Source: Desulfobacula sp. (GTDB lineage: Bacteria > Desulfobacterota > Desulfobacteria > Desulfobacterales > Desulfobacteraceae). Taken from it: DNA of 5,534 nucleotides. The stretch spans positions 1-5,534 of the forward strand of contig JAQICW010000209.1 in the NCBI GenBank assembly GCA_027858355.1. The letters run 5' to 3'. Made by a program: the position numbers and the translations under genes. The notes under the pieces are model-generated. The model did not search any database, was not told the origin of the DNA, and was given only the letters and a program-made list of their open reading frames with translations. Numbering within the stretch: the stretch's first letter is position 1; every line of letters begins with the position of its first letter. Positions 1 through 5,534 of this stretch are shown here, in pieces.

Positions 1-75
1 ATGGTCCTGGATCAAGGGTTGCCATTACAGGAACTGTAAGGGTGCAATTTATGCGCTGTTATTATTACTCCCAGA
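1..75 (+). pseudogene. Broken N-terminal part of the flavoprotein gene
   Basis: The frame used by the downstream flavoprotein contains TAA at 37-39, immediately followed by codons for GCNLCAVIITPR (40-75), a motif that in relatives sits well inside the protein after the FAD-binding Rossmann segment. The frame starting at base 3 reads GPGSRVAITGT, which resembles a worn GxGPAGS-x-AAIT nucleotide-binding motif. The frame starting at base 2 reads RNCKG (29-43), which would join GCNLC smoothly if one T were added near base 44. These pieces suggest one or more indels and perhaps a short deletion, but only 75 bases are visible. Sequencing error at a contig edge is an equally good explanation. Confidence 0.4.
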
Positions 76-1869
76 TTGCAAAAAGAACTGGTAAAAAACC
101 ACATCAGGATTCCTTCTGAAGTGATATGTGAGAAATTTACCCATATATGGATACATGGGCTCTGGAAAAATTTCCCGCTCAGGGTTCCGGCAGGACAAGG
201 GATCTTTTCAGTCTTCAGAGGGACCCTGCCCCCTAATAGAGAGGGAATGACCCGGGGATTGGATGTCATTCTTTTAAAAAAAGCGGTTGAAGAAGGAGCG
301 GATGTTATTACCGGAGAGGCCCAAAGTATTCAATATACTTCAGGGAATAAGCCGTTCCTGACAATAAAGTCTCCTTTGGGTGATGTGTTCACCATGGAAT
401 CGGATTTTGCCTGTATTTGTACAGGGATTACTCCAAATCCTGGAAAAGATTGCAAAGATGATACGTTTTTGAGGTCATACCAAAGGATCAACCCTTTGTT
501 CACACCACCAAAAGCAAGACCAGCACTGATTTTTGAACTGAAACCCGGCAGCCTATACTTGAAAAAATATATGAACAAGGAGCTTTATATTATTGTATCA
601 GGGTCAAAAAAATTAAATCTTGAACATATAGCCCTGATACCCAAGGGAGATTACCTTACAGTGTCACTTGTGGGAAAAAGCATTGACAGGGCATCCTTGC
701 CTGAAGATATTGGCAGGATTATCAAAACCTTTCTGTCTCTTCCTCGTATTCAAAAAATCCTGCCCTCGCTTGGGAATACACCCATTGTCTGTACCTGTTG
801 CCCCTATATGGCGGTTGCACCTGCTAAAGTTCCTTTTTCAGACAGGATCGCCATGGTCGGAGATGCCATGGGTGCGCGACTTTACAGGGATGGGCTTTTT
901 TCAGCTTTTATCGGTGCAAAGGCCCTTGCACAAACTATGATTCACAAGGGGGTGGATAAAAAAAGTCTTTCCGAGGGTTATGGCTGGGTAACAAGATGGC
1001 TCAAAACAGATAATCAATACGGCAAACTTGTCATCGGCTTTATACAATGGGTCTTGAAATCCCCTCTTTTGAACAGAATTCTTTATCAGACATTTGCCAC
1101 TGAAATGAAATTTAAAAAAAAGGATGAATGGCCCCTGGGAAGTGTTTTATGGAAGATAGGAAGCGGTTCTGCCGATTACAGGGAAGTATTCAAGGATCTG
1201 ACCCATGTGCCTGTTTTTTTGTCAATCCTCACCGGCACATTAAAAACCTTTAGGAATATTCTTACAGAAATTTTCTTTGGTTTAAACTGGGAAGCCTATG
1301 GAAGATATCCAACAGTCATAATTAAGGAAAAACGAGATTATATTAAAAATTCAATTGCTATACCTTTGGGAATTAAATTGGATACATCGCCTGAAATGGA
1401 ACGAATGTATGCCATAAAAATCAGGGCTTCATCCAAAAGGATTTTTAAGGAACTGGGCAAGTTTGGAGATCCAGAGAGCAAATTCCTCAGGCTAAGATTT
1501 GTGAATGTAAAAAGAGCCTCAGGAATGCCCAACCAGGAAGGCGCTGTGGTCAGGTATCGCCTGGGAATGCTGCCGATTTTCATGGATATCCACCTTGTCA
1601 GAAGCCTGCCGGAAAAAGCCCTGTTGTATGAACCTTTCGGGTTTTTTACAGAACAGGGACAGGGGAAATTACTTTTTGATATTGCACCTACCAAAGACGG
1701 AAATAACCGCCTGGTAATTTATACAGCCTTTGATTTTAAAAAAGGCAAAAATCCTTTGACCAGGATATTGTGGAAATTCTTTAAACAGGTATTCCCGGAC
1801 TATGCCCATGATGTGGTGTGGAATCATGCCATCTGCTGCATAAAAGGGGAAGCAGAAAAAAATGCCTGA
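76..1869 (+). CDS. FAD-dependent oxidoreductase of the geranylgeranyl-reductase type with C-terminal SRPBCC-like domain, 5' end incomplete
   Basis: This is probably an FAD flavoprotein related to geranylgeranyl or digeranylgeranylglycerophospholipid reductases, which reduce double bonds in isoprenoid chains; the substrate here is unknown. Seen: a D-x-A-x-I-C-T-G strand motif (residues 110-117, counted from the TTG at 76) and the second FAD-binding motif GDAMGARLYRDG (262-273), typical of this family. The linker after it (about 290-430) has hydrophobic, possibly membrane-associating helices. Residues about 436-592 read as a START/SRPBCC-like lipid-binding fold, a family call made by eye. The N-terminal dinucleotide-binding GxGxxG is missing from this frame. 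Bases 40-75, just upstream and in frame, encode GCNLCAVIITPR, a family motif, but TAA at 37-39 blocks further extension. The TTG at 76 has no Shine-Dalgarno sequence and is only a nominal start. The gene converges on the next one with a 16-bp gap. It may be a pseudogene. Confidence 0.75.
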   Translation: MQKELVKNHIRIPSEVICEKFTHIWIHGLWKNFPLRVPAGQGIFSVFRGTLPPNREGMTRGLDVILLKKAVEEGADVITGEAQSIQYTSGNKPFLTIKSPLGDVFTMESDFACICTGITPNPGKDCKDDTFLRSYQRINPLFTPPKARPALIFELKPGSLYLKKYMNKELYIIVSGSKKLNLEHIALIPKGDYLTVSLVGKSIDRASLPEDIGRIIKTFLSLPRIQKILPSLGNTPIVCTCCPYMAVAPAKVPFSDRIAMVGDAMGARLYRDGLFSAFIGAKALAQTMIHKGVDKKSLSEGYGWVTRWLKTDNQYGKLVIGFIQWVLKSPLLNRILYQTFATEMKFKKKDEWPLGSVLWKIGSGSADYREVFKDLTHVPVFLSILTGTLKTFRNILTEIFFGLNWEAYGRYPTVIIKEKRDYIKNSIAIPLGIKLDTSPEMERMYAIKIRASSKRIFKELGKFGDPESKFLRLRFVNVKRASGMPNQEGAVVRYRLGMLPIFMDIHLVRSLPEKALLYEPFGFFTEQGQGKLLFDIAPTKDGNNRLVIYTAFDFKKGKNPLTRILWKFFKQVFPDYAHDVVWNHAICCIKGEAEKNA

Positions 1870-1885
1870 TTCATTATCAGAGTTT

Positions 1886-3898
1886 CTAATCAATGAGAAA
1901 CATGGACTGGTTCGTTAATTTGTGCAGCACTCCTGCTGAAACACTTCCTAAAAGCCATTGTTTAATCCCGGAAAGCCCGCGTTTTCCCATTACAATAGTT
2001 CCATATTTTTGCGTTTGAATGATTTTAATGAGGGTAGATACCACATCTGTTTTTGTAAAGATTAGCTCAATGGGGATATTTTCATCAAGACCCACAATTT
2101 TTTTTAATTCTTTCCATCGCTGTTCCTCCTGACCGGATGGCCCTGCCACCACATGGACAAAATTAAAGGAGAACATTTTTTTACCGATATGGGTTTGTTT
2201 AAGGAACATCATTACCAATAATGTGGCATCAGAAAGATCAACGGGCACCAGAACCCTGTGGGGATGACTGTGGGCATTCAGGTGCACCAGCGCCCTGCCG
2301 CGCTCCTTGTACAGCAATCGTTCCCGCCAGGGCTGGAAAAGATTTGAACAGATGAAAATCTGACCATGGTTGCCCTGGGTGATTTCGTGGCGAACAGCTT
2401 TTTCCCAGTTTTCTCTTGGTTCCCTGATTGTATAATGCCGGGGGTCATCTTTAAATCCCAGCAGATCACGCATGTTTTCAGTCCATTGAATAAACTTTTG
2501 TTGGGCTGAATCAAAATTTTGGTCTTCCATTATCCCCTGGAGGAACAAAATAGTGGGATAGGATCTATCCTTTTTTTTCTGGATAAGAAGCGGTAGAGAA
2601 TGTTTAAAAGTCTGTATGTTCTTTATATCCGCAATGATCCACAAAGTCCTGTAATTTCGCGTTAAAAGTTTATGTTCAAGTTCATTTCTTTTTTGGAATA
2701 ATTTAGGCCATTGGCTGCAATTAAACCCTTTTTCCAACACCACCTGTTTCAAACACTGGTTACAATTGCGGCATTGAATGATTTTTTGTTTGGGATCTCT
2801 GGCCTTTGCCACCCACCCGGGATCAGCTCTAAGAGGTCGGCCCAGGCCAATGAGATCTGCTGTACCATCCCGGAGCAGTTTTTCAGCACAGGAAGGCCTA
2901 GTGATCCTTCCGGATATAATTGTCGGAATATTGACCTGGGTCGTGAGCTTTGCCGTGTCCTGGCTGAGATATGCAGTCGTGGCCATTTTTTTTAATACAT
3001 CAGGGGAAAACAGGGAATTATACGTACCTGCTGAGACAGAAAGGTAGGCAATCCCCTCTTTTTCCAGGATTCGGGCAAAGGCCAGGGCTTCAGGCAGATC
3101 AATACCGTTTGGCACCCATTCCTGCAGAAGGAGTCTGAAACCAATAGGGAAATCTTTGGGGAGTTTTTTCTTCACCTGTCTTATAACTGCAAGGGGAAAT
3201 GCTGTCCGCCTCGTAAAATCACCTCCAAAATCAGATTGGATTTTATTGGTAAAATCAGATAGATACTGACACAATAGGTACCCGTTTGCCCCATGGAGTT
3301 CCACCATGTCAAAGCCGGCCTGATATGCCCTGAAAGCAGCTCCGGCAAAATCATTGATCACTCTTTCCCGGTCCTCAGAGGTCATGGCGCGTCTCCAGGA
3401 TTTAATCTGCTTGATAAAATATCGTGTCAGGTTGAAGCGCTTTTCAAAAGGGAAAAATTCCATGAACTCCTTTAATGATTCCACATTAAAGGATAGGTTT
3501 GATCGGGTTATGGGAGATGGCAGCAAAGGCTTCTGTACTCTGGCAAACCGACCCGCATGATTTAATTGAAGACAGGCAATGGCAGCTTTTTGTTTGATCG
3601 CCTTTGCCAGTTTGTTCAAATCAGGAATAAATTCGTCTTTGTCAGCCCGAAGATTGAATCCAGAGACCTGCCCGTCCTGGGAAACGGCTGTGTTTGCGAC
3701 AATGACCATGCCTACGCCGGAACTGGCCAGCCTGGTATAAAAGTCGATCATCCATGAACTGGGACATCCGTCCTTATGGGCAAACCCGGTATGCACTGGC
3801 AGGGCAACCAGCCTATTTGGGGTAAGATATTTCCCCACCTTCAAAGGGCTGAAAAGAAACGGATACTCGGTTTTATTTTCTTTTTTGATCTGATTCAT
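1886..3898 (-). CDS. Old Yellow Enzyme-type FMN/Fe-S oxidoreductase fused to two universal-stress-protein domains
   Basis: Residues 1-370 form an FMN-binding TIM barrel of the NADH:flavin oxidoreductase / 2,4-dienoyl-CoA reductase family. Visible are NRLVALPVHTGFA (28-40), QLNHAGR (111-117), the active-site HGANGYL (202-208), and the flavin-phosphate region around ISGR (328-331) and GLGRP (351-355). Cysteines 376, 379, 382 and 394 (C-x2-C-x2-C-x11-C) are placed like the 4Fe-4S ligands of dienoyl-CoA reductase, with one spacer a residue shorter than I recall for E. coli FadH. The total length (670) matches FadH, but the FAD/NADPH half is absent. Residues about 412-542 resemble a degenerate Usp fold, and 546-670 are a clear UspA domain with G638-x2-G641-x9-G651-S652, the ATP-binding signature. 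The protein is probably cytosolic, since no signal peptide or membrane segment is seen. The ATG at 3898 is the first possible start, because an in-frame TAA lies 15 bases upstream of it; AAGGA is about 19 bases away, so ribosome binding looks weak. The substrate and electron donor are unknown. Confidence 0.92.
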   Translation of the reverse strand: MNQIKKENKTEYPFLFSPLKVGKYLTPNRLVALPVHTGFAHKDGCPSSWMIDFYTRLASSGVGMVIVANTAVSQDGQVSGFNLRADKDEFIPDLNKLAKAIKQKAAIACLQLNHAGRFARVQKPLLPSPITRSNLSFNVESLKEFMEFFPFEKRFNLTRYFIKQIKSWRRAMTSEDRERVINDFAGAAFRAYQAGFDMVELHGANGYLLCQYLSDFTNKIQSDFGGDFTRRTAFPLAVIRQVKKKLPKDFPIGFRLLLQEWVPNGIDLPEALAFARILEKEGIAYLSVSAGTYNSLFSPDVLKKMATTAYLSQDTAKLTTQVNIPTIISGRITRPSCAEKLLRDGTADLIGLGRPLRADPGWVAKARDPKQKIIQCRNCNQCLKQVVLEKGFNCSQWPKLFQKRNELEHKLLTRNYRTLWIIADIKNIQTFKHSLPLLIQKKKDRSYPTILFLQGIMEDQNFDSAQQKFIQWTENMRDLLGFKDDPRHYTIREPRENWEKAVRHEITQGNHGQIFICSNLFQPWRERLLYKERGRALVHLNAHSHPHRVLVPVDLSDATLLVMMFLKQTHIGKKMFSFNFVHVVAGPSGQEEQRWKELKKIVGLDENIPIELIFTKTDVVSTLIKIIQTQKYGTIVMGKRGLSGIKQWLLGSVSAGVLHKLTNQSMFLID

Positions 3899-3951
3899 GA
3901 TTGAATTTTTGTTTTATCCTTTTCAATGAACCATCAATAATATATTTTATC

Positions 3952-4129
3952 TCAGTCTGGATCTATCCTTTTTCTTTAACATGCTTCACATATTTTTCAA
4001 GATCCATACCCACCTGTTGATCAATGATCATATCAGGACAGTTTTTAAGAATTTCCTTGAATATTTTGTTTGCCTTTTGTTGTATATCCTGCTCACCGAA
4101 GAATCTTGCTGCAAAATTATTCAGTCTGG
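3952..4129. repeat. 9-bp direct repeat TCAGTCTGG flanking the orphan C-terminal fragment
   Basis: TCAGTCTGG occurs at 3952-3960 and again at 4121-4129, with 160 bp between the copies. The right copy is also the last three codons (CCA GAC TGA, read on the - strand) of the decayed DUF2442 gene. The spacing would fit a target-site duplication around a small insertion, but the intervening DNA shows no convincing terminal inverted repeats, so chance is possible. Confidence 0.3.
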
Positions 4130-4133
4130 CAAG
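3963..4133 (-). pseudogene. C-terminal fragment of an unrecognised protein (56 codons)
   Basis: A coding-like frame of 56 codons ends at TAG (3965-3963), 64 bases upstream of the flavoprotein-Usp gene and on the same strand. It begins LARLNNFAARFFGEQDIQQK and ends in a charged helix-like tail, DLEKYVKHVKEKG, with balanced hydrophobic and charged residues as in a real soluble protein. The same frame stays open back to 4181, but upstream of about 4130 another frame carries the DUF2442 tail, so the fragment probably starts near there. No start codon with a ribosome site is seen. I do not recognise the family. It could be an insertion remnant or the end of a decayed neighbouring gene. Confidence 0.4.
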
Positions 4134-4349
4134 GGGGAGTTCGTTGCTTCGGCATATAGTGTTTCCGGTGCTATATCTATTTCATCCCCCCCATGTCAAC
4201 ACCCCAAACTCTACATTAATTGTAAAAGTTTTAAAAAATTCTATCTCTATTACAACTTTTCCCCACCATATCGAGCATGAAAATGAGGTGGATTATGGTC
4301 ATCGAAAAACATGGCTACTAATACCATAAAACCGACTTATTTCAGGCAT
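4121..4349 (-). pseudogene. Decayed DUF4160-DUF2442 pair, internally deleted and frameshifted
   Basis: The ATG at 4349 has a good ribosome site (GGAG, 6 bases upstream) and starts MPEISRFYGI, the typical opening of DUF4160 proteins. After a frame change near 4313-4317 the reading continues MFFDDHNPPHFHARYGG (from 4312), the DUF4160 hallmark with its HxxPPHFH histidines. A second shift near 4256 leads to VVIEIE and then FKTFTINVEFGVLTW, which no longer looks like DUF4160 but like the end of DUF2442. After a third shift at a run of seven G (4186-4192) the frame gives DEIDIAPETLYAEATN, the C-terminal signature of DUF2442, stopping at TGA 4123-4121. In intact loci a DUF4160 gene is often followed by a DUF2442 gene on the same strand, a pair considered toxin-antitoxin-like. 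Here the middle of the pair is missing and the locus is surely non-functional unless sequencing errors are involved. Family calls are by eye. Confidence 0.72.
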
Positions 4350-4639
4350 ACTGAACTCCAATAAAGAGGTGTGCTATTACGAACAGCATAATAAATTACT
4401 CGATTACCTTAAAAACCATTGATGCACCACTCATAAACACCTTACATCAAAAAACTATCCAACGCAAAAAAATCTGGTTTAGATTTAAATATTAGCGTGC
4501 ACTTTTGGTATTATCTGTCAGGAGTCAAATTCGACAAATTACCGAGCGCTCCATCCACCAGTCCGGGCTTTTCATATTTGACCAAACAGGTCATGGCAGC
4601 TTAATAGTTGAAGGGAATACCCCTTTGTGTCATATTTAT
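4350..4639. other. Non-coding stretch between the DUF4160 remnant and the parB-like gene promoter
   Basis: No intact gene is visible. From 4497 to 4604 both strands are open in codon-aligned frames: the + strand reads GVKFDKLPSAPSTSPGFSY inside a 35-codon frame starting at GTG 4497, and the - strand reads VKYEKPGLVDGALGNLSNL inside a frame from ATG 4594 to TAA 4513-4511. Neither is a family I recognise, and this could be an old gene or transposon fragment. Small inverted repeats are present: AAATCT/AGATTT (4470-4486), TGACC/GGTCA (4579-4593) and AAGGG/CCCTT (4611-4625). They are too short to assign a role. Confidence 0.35.
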
Positions 4640-4668
4640 TTTACTTTTCTGAAAATATTTTTTATAAA
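4640..4668 (+). promoter_or_regulatory. Candidate sigma-70-type promoter for the parB-like gene
   Basis: TTTACT (4640-4645) and TATAAA (4663-4668) are separated by 17 bases, matching the -35 and -10 consensus at 4 and 5 of 6 positions, in a very AT-rich segment. Transcription would begin near 4675 and leave a leader of about 55 bases before the ATG at 4731. AT-rich DNA yields such matches by chance, so this is only a candidate. Confidence 0.4.
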
Positions 4669-4730
4669 CATCTATACTTTTAAACCCGTGCGATAAGATT
4701 TTTCAATTTTTTTCTGATGGATATTGGATC

Positions 4731-5465
4731 ATGCCCATGACAGACAATAAAAATTATTCTTTTTCGTTCAGTATGATAGACATTAAAAAGATTGACCCTT
4801 CGCCCTATCAACACCGCAAATACTTTGATGAAGGCAGTTTAAGAGAACTTGCCGCAAGTATTCTGAAGGATGGATTAATCGAACCCATTATCCTTTGTCC
4901 GCAAAAAAAAGGCCGGTTTCAACTGATTGCAGGAGAGCGAAGACTCAGAGCCATTAAAGAGTACACTGAAATGAAGATGATTCAGGCAAAGATCGCAGAT
5001 GTAGACGATCTTCAGGCAAGAAGGATAAGCGCTGCTGTAAACCTTTTAAGACAGGATTTATCCGCCATAGAATCCATTGAAGCGACCATTGAAATCATTG
5101 ATGTGGAAATGGGCAAAGATCCCTGGTACTTGACGGTAGGTAAAACACCCCTTGAAAGGGTGCATAAATTGCTGTCAAAGCTGCATTCTATAAGGGTTAG
5201 CAAGGATAGAGGCTCCCATGTTTCCAAAGAAGCGGAGGCATTGTTGCACAAATTTGTGCAACAGGTAGAGTCTATTTTCAAAAATCTCCCGAAACCCTTG
5301 AAATGGCGGTCTTTTTTGGCGCATGATCTGATTTTATTAATCGACATTCCCTCAAATGTTCAAAAAGCATCTGTAAAACACAGCCTGAACAAGGCGCAGA
5401 CAAAAGCGCTTGCAAGACTTGAACAGGTATCTGACAAGGTTTTTCAAGATGTCACCCAAAAATAG
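4731..5465 (+). CDS. ParB/Spo0J-family N-terminal domain protein, short and divergent
   Basis: ParB proteins bind parS DNA, load as CTP-dependent sliding clamps and help segregate plasmids or chromosomes; related proteins on mobile elements act as regulators. Seen: PYQHRKYF (26-33), corresponding to the PxQPRxxF motif; DGLIEPIIL (47-55); and GERRLRA (68-74), the nucleotide-binding box. The third motif reads VNLLRQDL (103-110) where ParB usually has ENxQRxxL, so a normally conserved Glu is replaced by Val. Residues about 115-205 do not show the usual ParB helix-turn-helix. A basic, possibly helical C-terminal part (about 208-232) may bind DNA. At 244 residues it is somewhat shorter than chromosomal ParB, and no parA lies upstream. 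Two starts are possible: ATG 4731 (GATGGA 9 bases upstream) and ATG 4737 (TTGGA 8 bases upstream). A role in partition of a mobile element or in transcription control is inferred. Confidence 0.88.
   Translation: MPMTDNKNYSFSFSMIDIKKIDPSPYQHRKYFDEGSLRELAASILKDGLIEPIILCPQKKGRFQLIAGERRLRAIKEYTEMKMIQAKIADVDDLQARRISAAVNLLRQDLSAIESIEATIEIIDVEMGKDPWYLTVGKTPLERVHKLLSKLHSIRVSKDRGSHVSKEAEALLHKFVQQVESIFKNLPKPLKWRSFLAHDLILLIDIPSNVQKASVKHSLNKAQTKALARLEQVSDKVFQDVTQK
5242..5263. repeat. Perfect 22-bp palindrome inside the parB-like gene, parS-like half-sites
   Basis: The half TGTTGCACAAA (5242-5252) is followed directly by its exact reverse complement (5253-5263), and the symmetry ends at the next base pair. 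The outer eight bases of each arm, TGTTGCAC and GTGCAACA, differ at one position from the halves of the classical parS site (TGTTTCAC/GTGAAACA), but here six extra bases lie between them. The palindrome encodes the LLHKFVQQ stretch of the ParB-like protein. It could be a binding site for that protein or another regulator, or a product of codon constraint. Confidence 0.6.
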
Positions 5466-5534
5466 AACCGCACCAATGATTGATGACACCGGCATCAGGA
5501 GTAGAAAAGGCATTACCTGGTTAACGTTATATTT
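5449..5534 (+). CDS. Start of an unrecognised gene overlapping the parB-like gene, cut by the window edge
   Basis: An ATG at 5449, inside the last codons of the parB-like gene, opens a frame of 28 codons without a stop up to the window edge (MSPKNRTAPMIDDTGIRSRK at its start, followed by a hydrophobic beginning). AAGG at 5436-5439 lies 9 bases upstream and could serve as a ribosome site. The 17-base overlap would fit translational coupling in an operon. A second in-frame ATG at 5476 has no ribosome site. Too little is visible to name a family. Confidence 0.4.
   Translation, partial: MSPKNRTAPMIDDTGIRSRKGITWLTLY

Noticed and set aside
1338..1694. 118-codon - strand frame inside the first flavoprotein gene
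   Set aside because: It lies fully antisense to a well-supported coding frame and has no recognisable motif.
1870..1885. Shared bidirectional terminator between the convergent genes
   Set aside because: The 16-bp gap holds no inverted repeat followed by T.
3981..4329. Two overlapping + strand open frames of about 100 codons
   Set aside because: Their composition (many Ser, Phe, Ile, His) is not protein-like, and the - strand of the same DNA carries recognisable DUF4160, DUF2442 and C-terminal fragment sequences.
4470..4486. AAATCT-GGTTT-AGATTT hairpin as a terminator
   Set aside because: The stem is six AT-rich base pairs without a following T run, too weak to call.
4505..4696. 63-codon + strand frame beginning at TTG
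   Set aside because: It has no ribosome site, its end is AT-rich low-complexity sequence, and it has no recognised motif; it overlaps the candidate promoter of the parB-like gene.
5012..5347. 111-codon - strand frame inside the parB-like gene
   Set aside because: It is a mirror frame of the ParB coding sequence, with high Ser/Leu content and no motif.
1..5534. CRISPR array, tRNA or rRNA genes, intact insertion sequence
   Set aside because: No regularly spaced repeats, no cloverleaf-like or rRNA sequence and no transposase motif were seen on either strand when read by eye.

Overview
The window looks like an accessory or genome-edge stretch of a moderately AT-rich chromosome, probably of an anaerobic sulfate-reducer-type bacterium (Desulfobacterota, Desulfobacteraceae-like). 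That assignment is inferred from the protein families and their style, and nothing in the window proves it. There are three substantial protein genes, one gene running off the right edge, and a gene graveyard of about 830 bp in the middle.

Left (1-1869, + strand): a flavoprotein of the geranylgeranyl-reductase type, open to its stop at 1867-1869 and carrying a C-terminal START/SRPBCC-like extension. Its N-terminus is not readable in one frame. A recognisable family motif (GCNLC) begins directly after an in-frame TAA at 37-39, so the 5' end is truncated, frameshifted or misread.

Centre (1886-3898, - strand): a 670-residue protein that converges on the first gene with only 16 bp between the two stop codons. 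It is an Old Yellow Enzyme-type FMN barrel with a four-cysteine iron-sulfur motif. In place of the FAD/NAD(P) half of 2,4-dienoyl-CoA reductase it has two universal-stress-protein-like domains, the second with an intact ATP-binding signature. This is the most unusual protein architecture in the window.

Centre-right (3899-4730): no intact gene. On the - strand lies a decayed DUF4160/DUF2442 pair, a cassette often found together and considered toxin-antitoxin-like. The head of DUF4160 is joined to the tail of DUF2442, with three frame changes, one of them in a run of seven G. Next to it is a 56-codon C-terminal fragment of an unrecognised protein, bounded by a 9-bp direct repeat. The remainder (4350-4730) holds a short island readable on both strands and a plausible promoter for the next gene.

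Right (4731-5534, + strand): a ParB-family protein with the GERRLRA box but a changed ENxQR motif, and a perfect 22-bp palindrome inside its own coding sequence whose half-sites resemble parS. A second reading frame starts inside its last codons and runs off the window. ParB plus decayed toxin-antitoxin-like genes suggests a mobile-element or plasmid-remnant neighbourhood. The two flavoproteins look like metabolic genes, and no functional link between them and the ParB gene can be shown from sequence.
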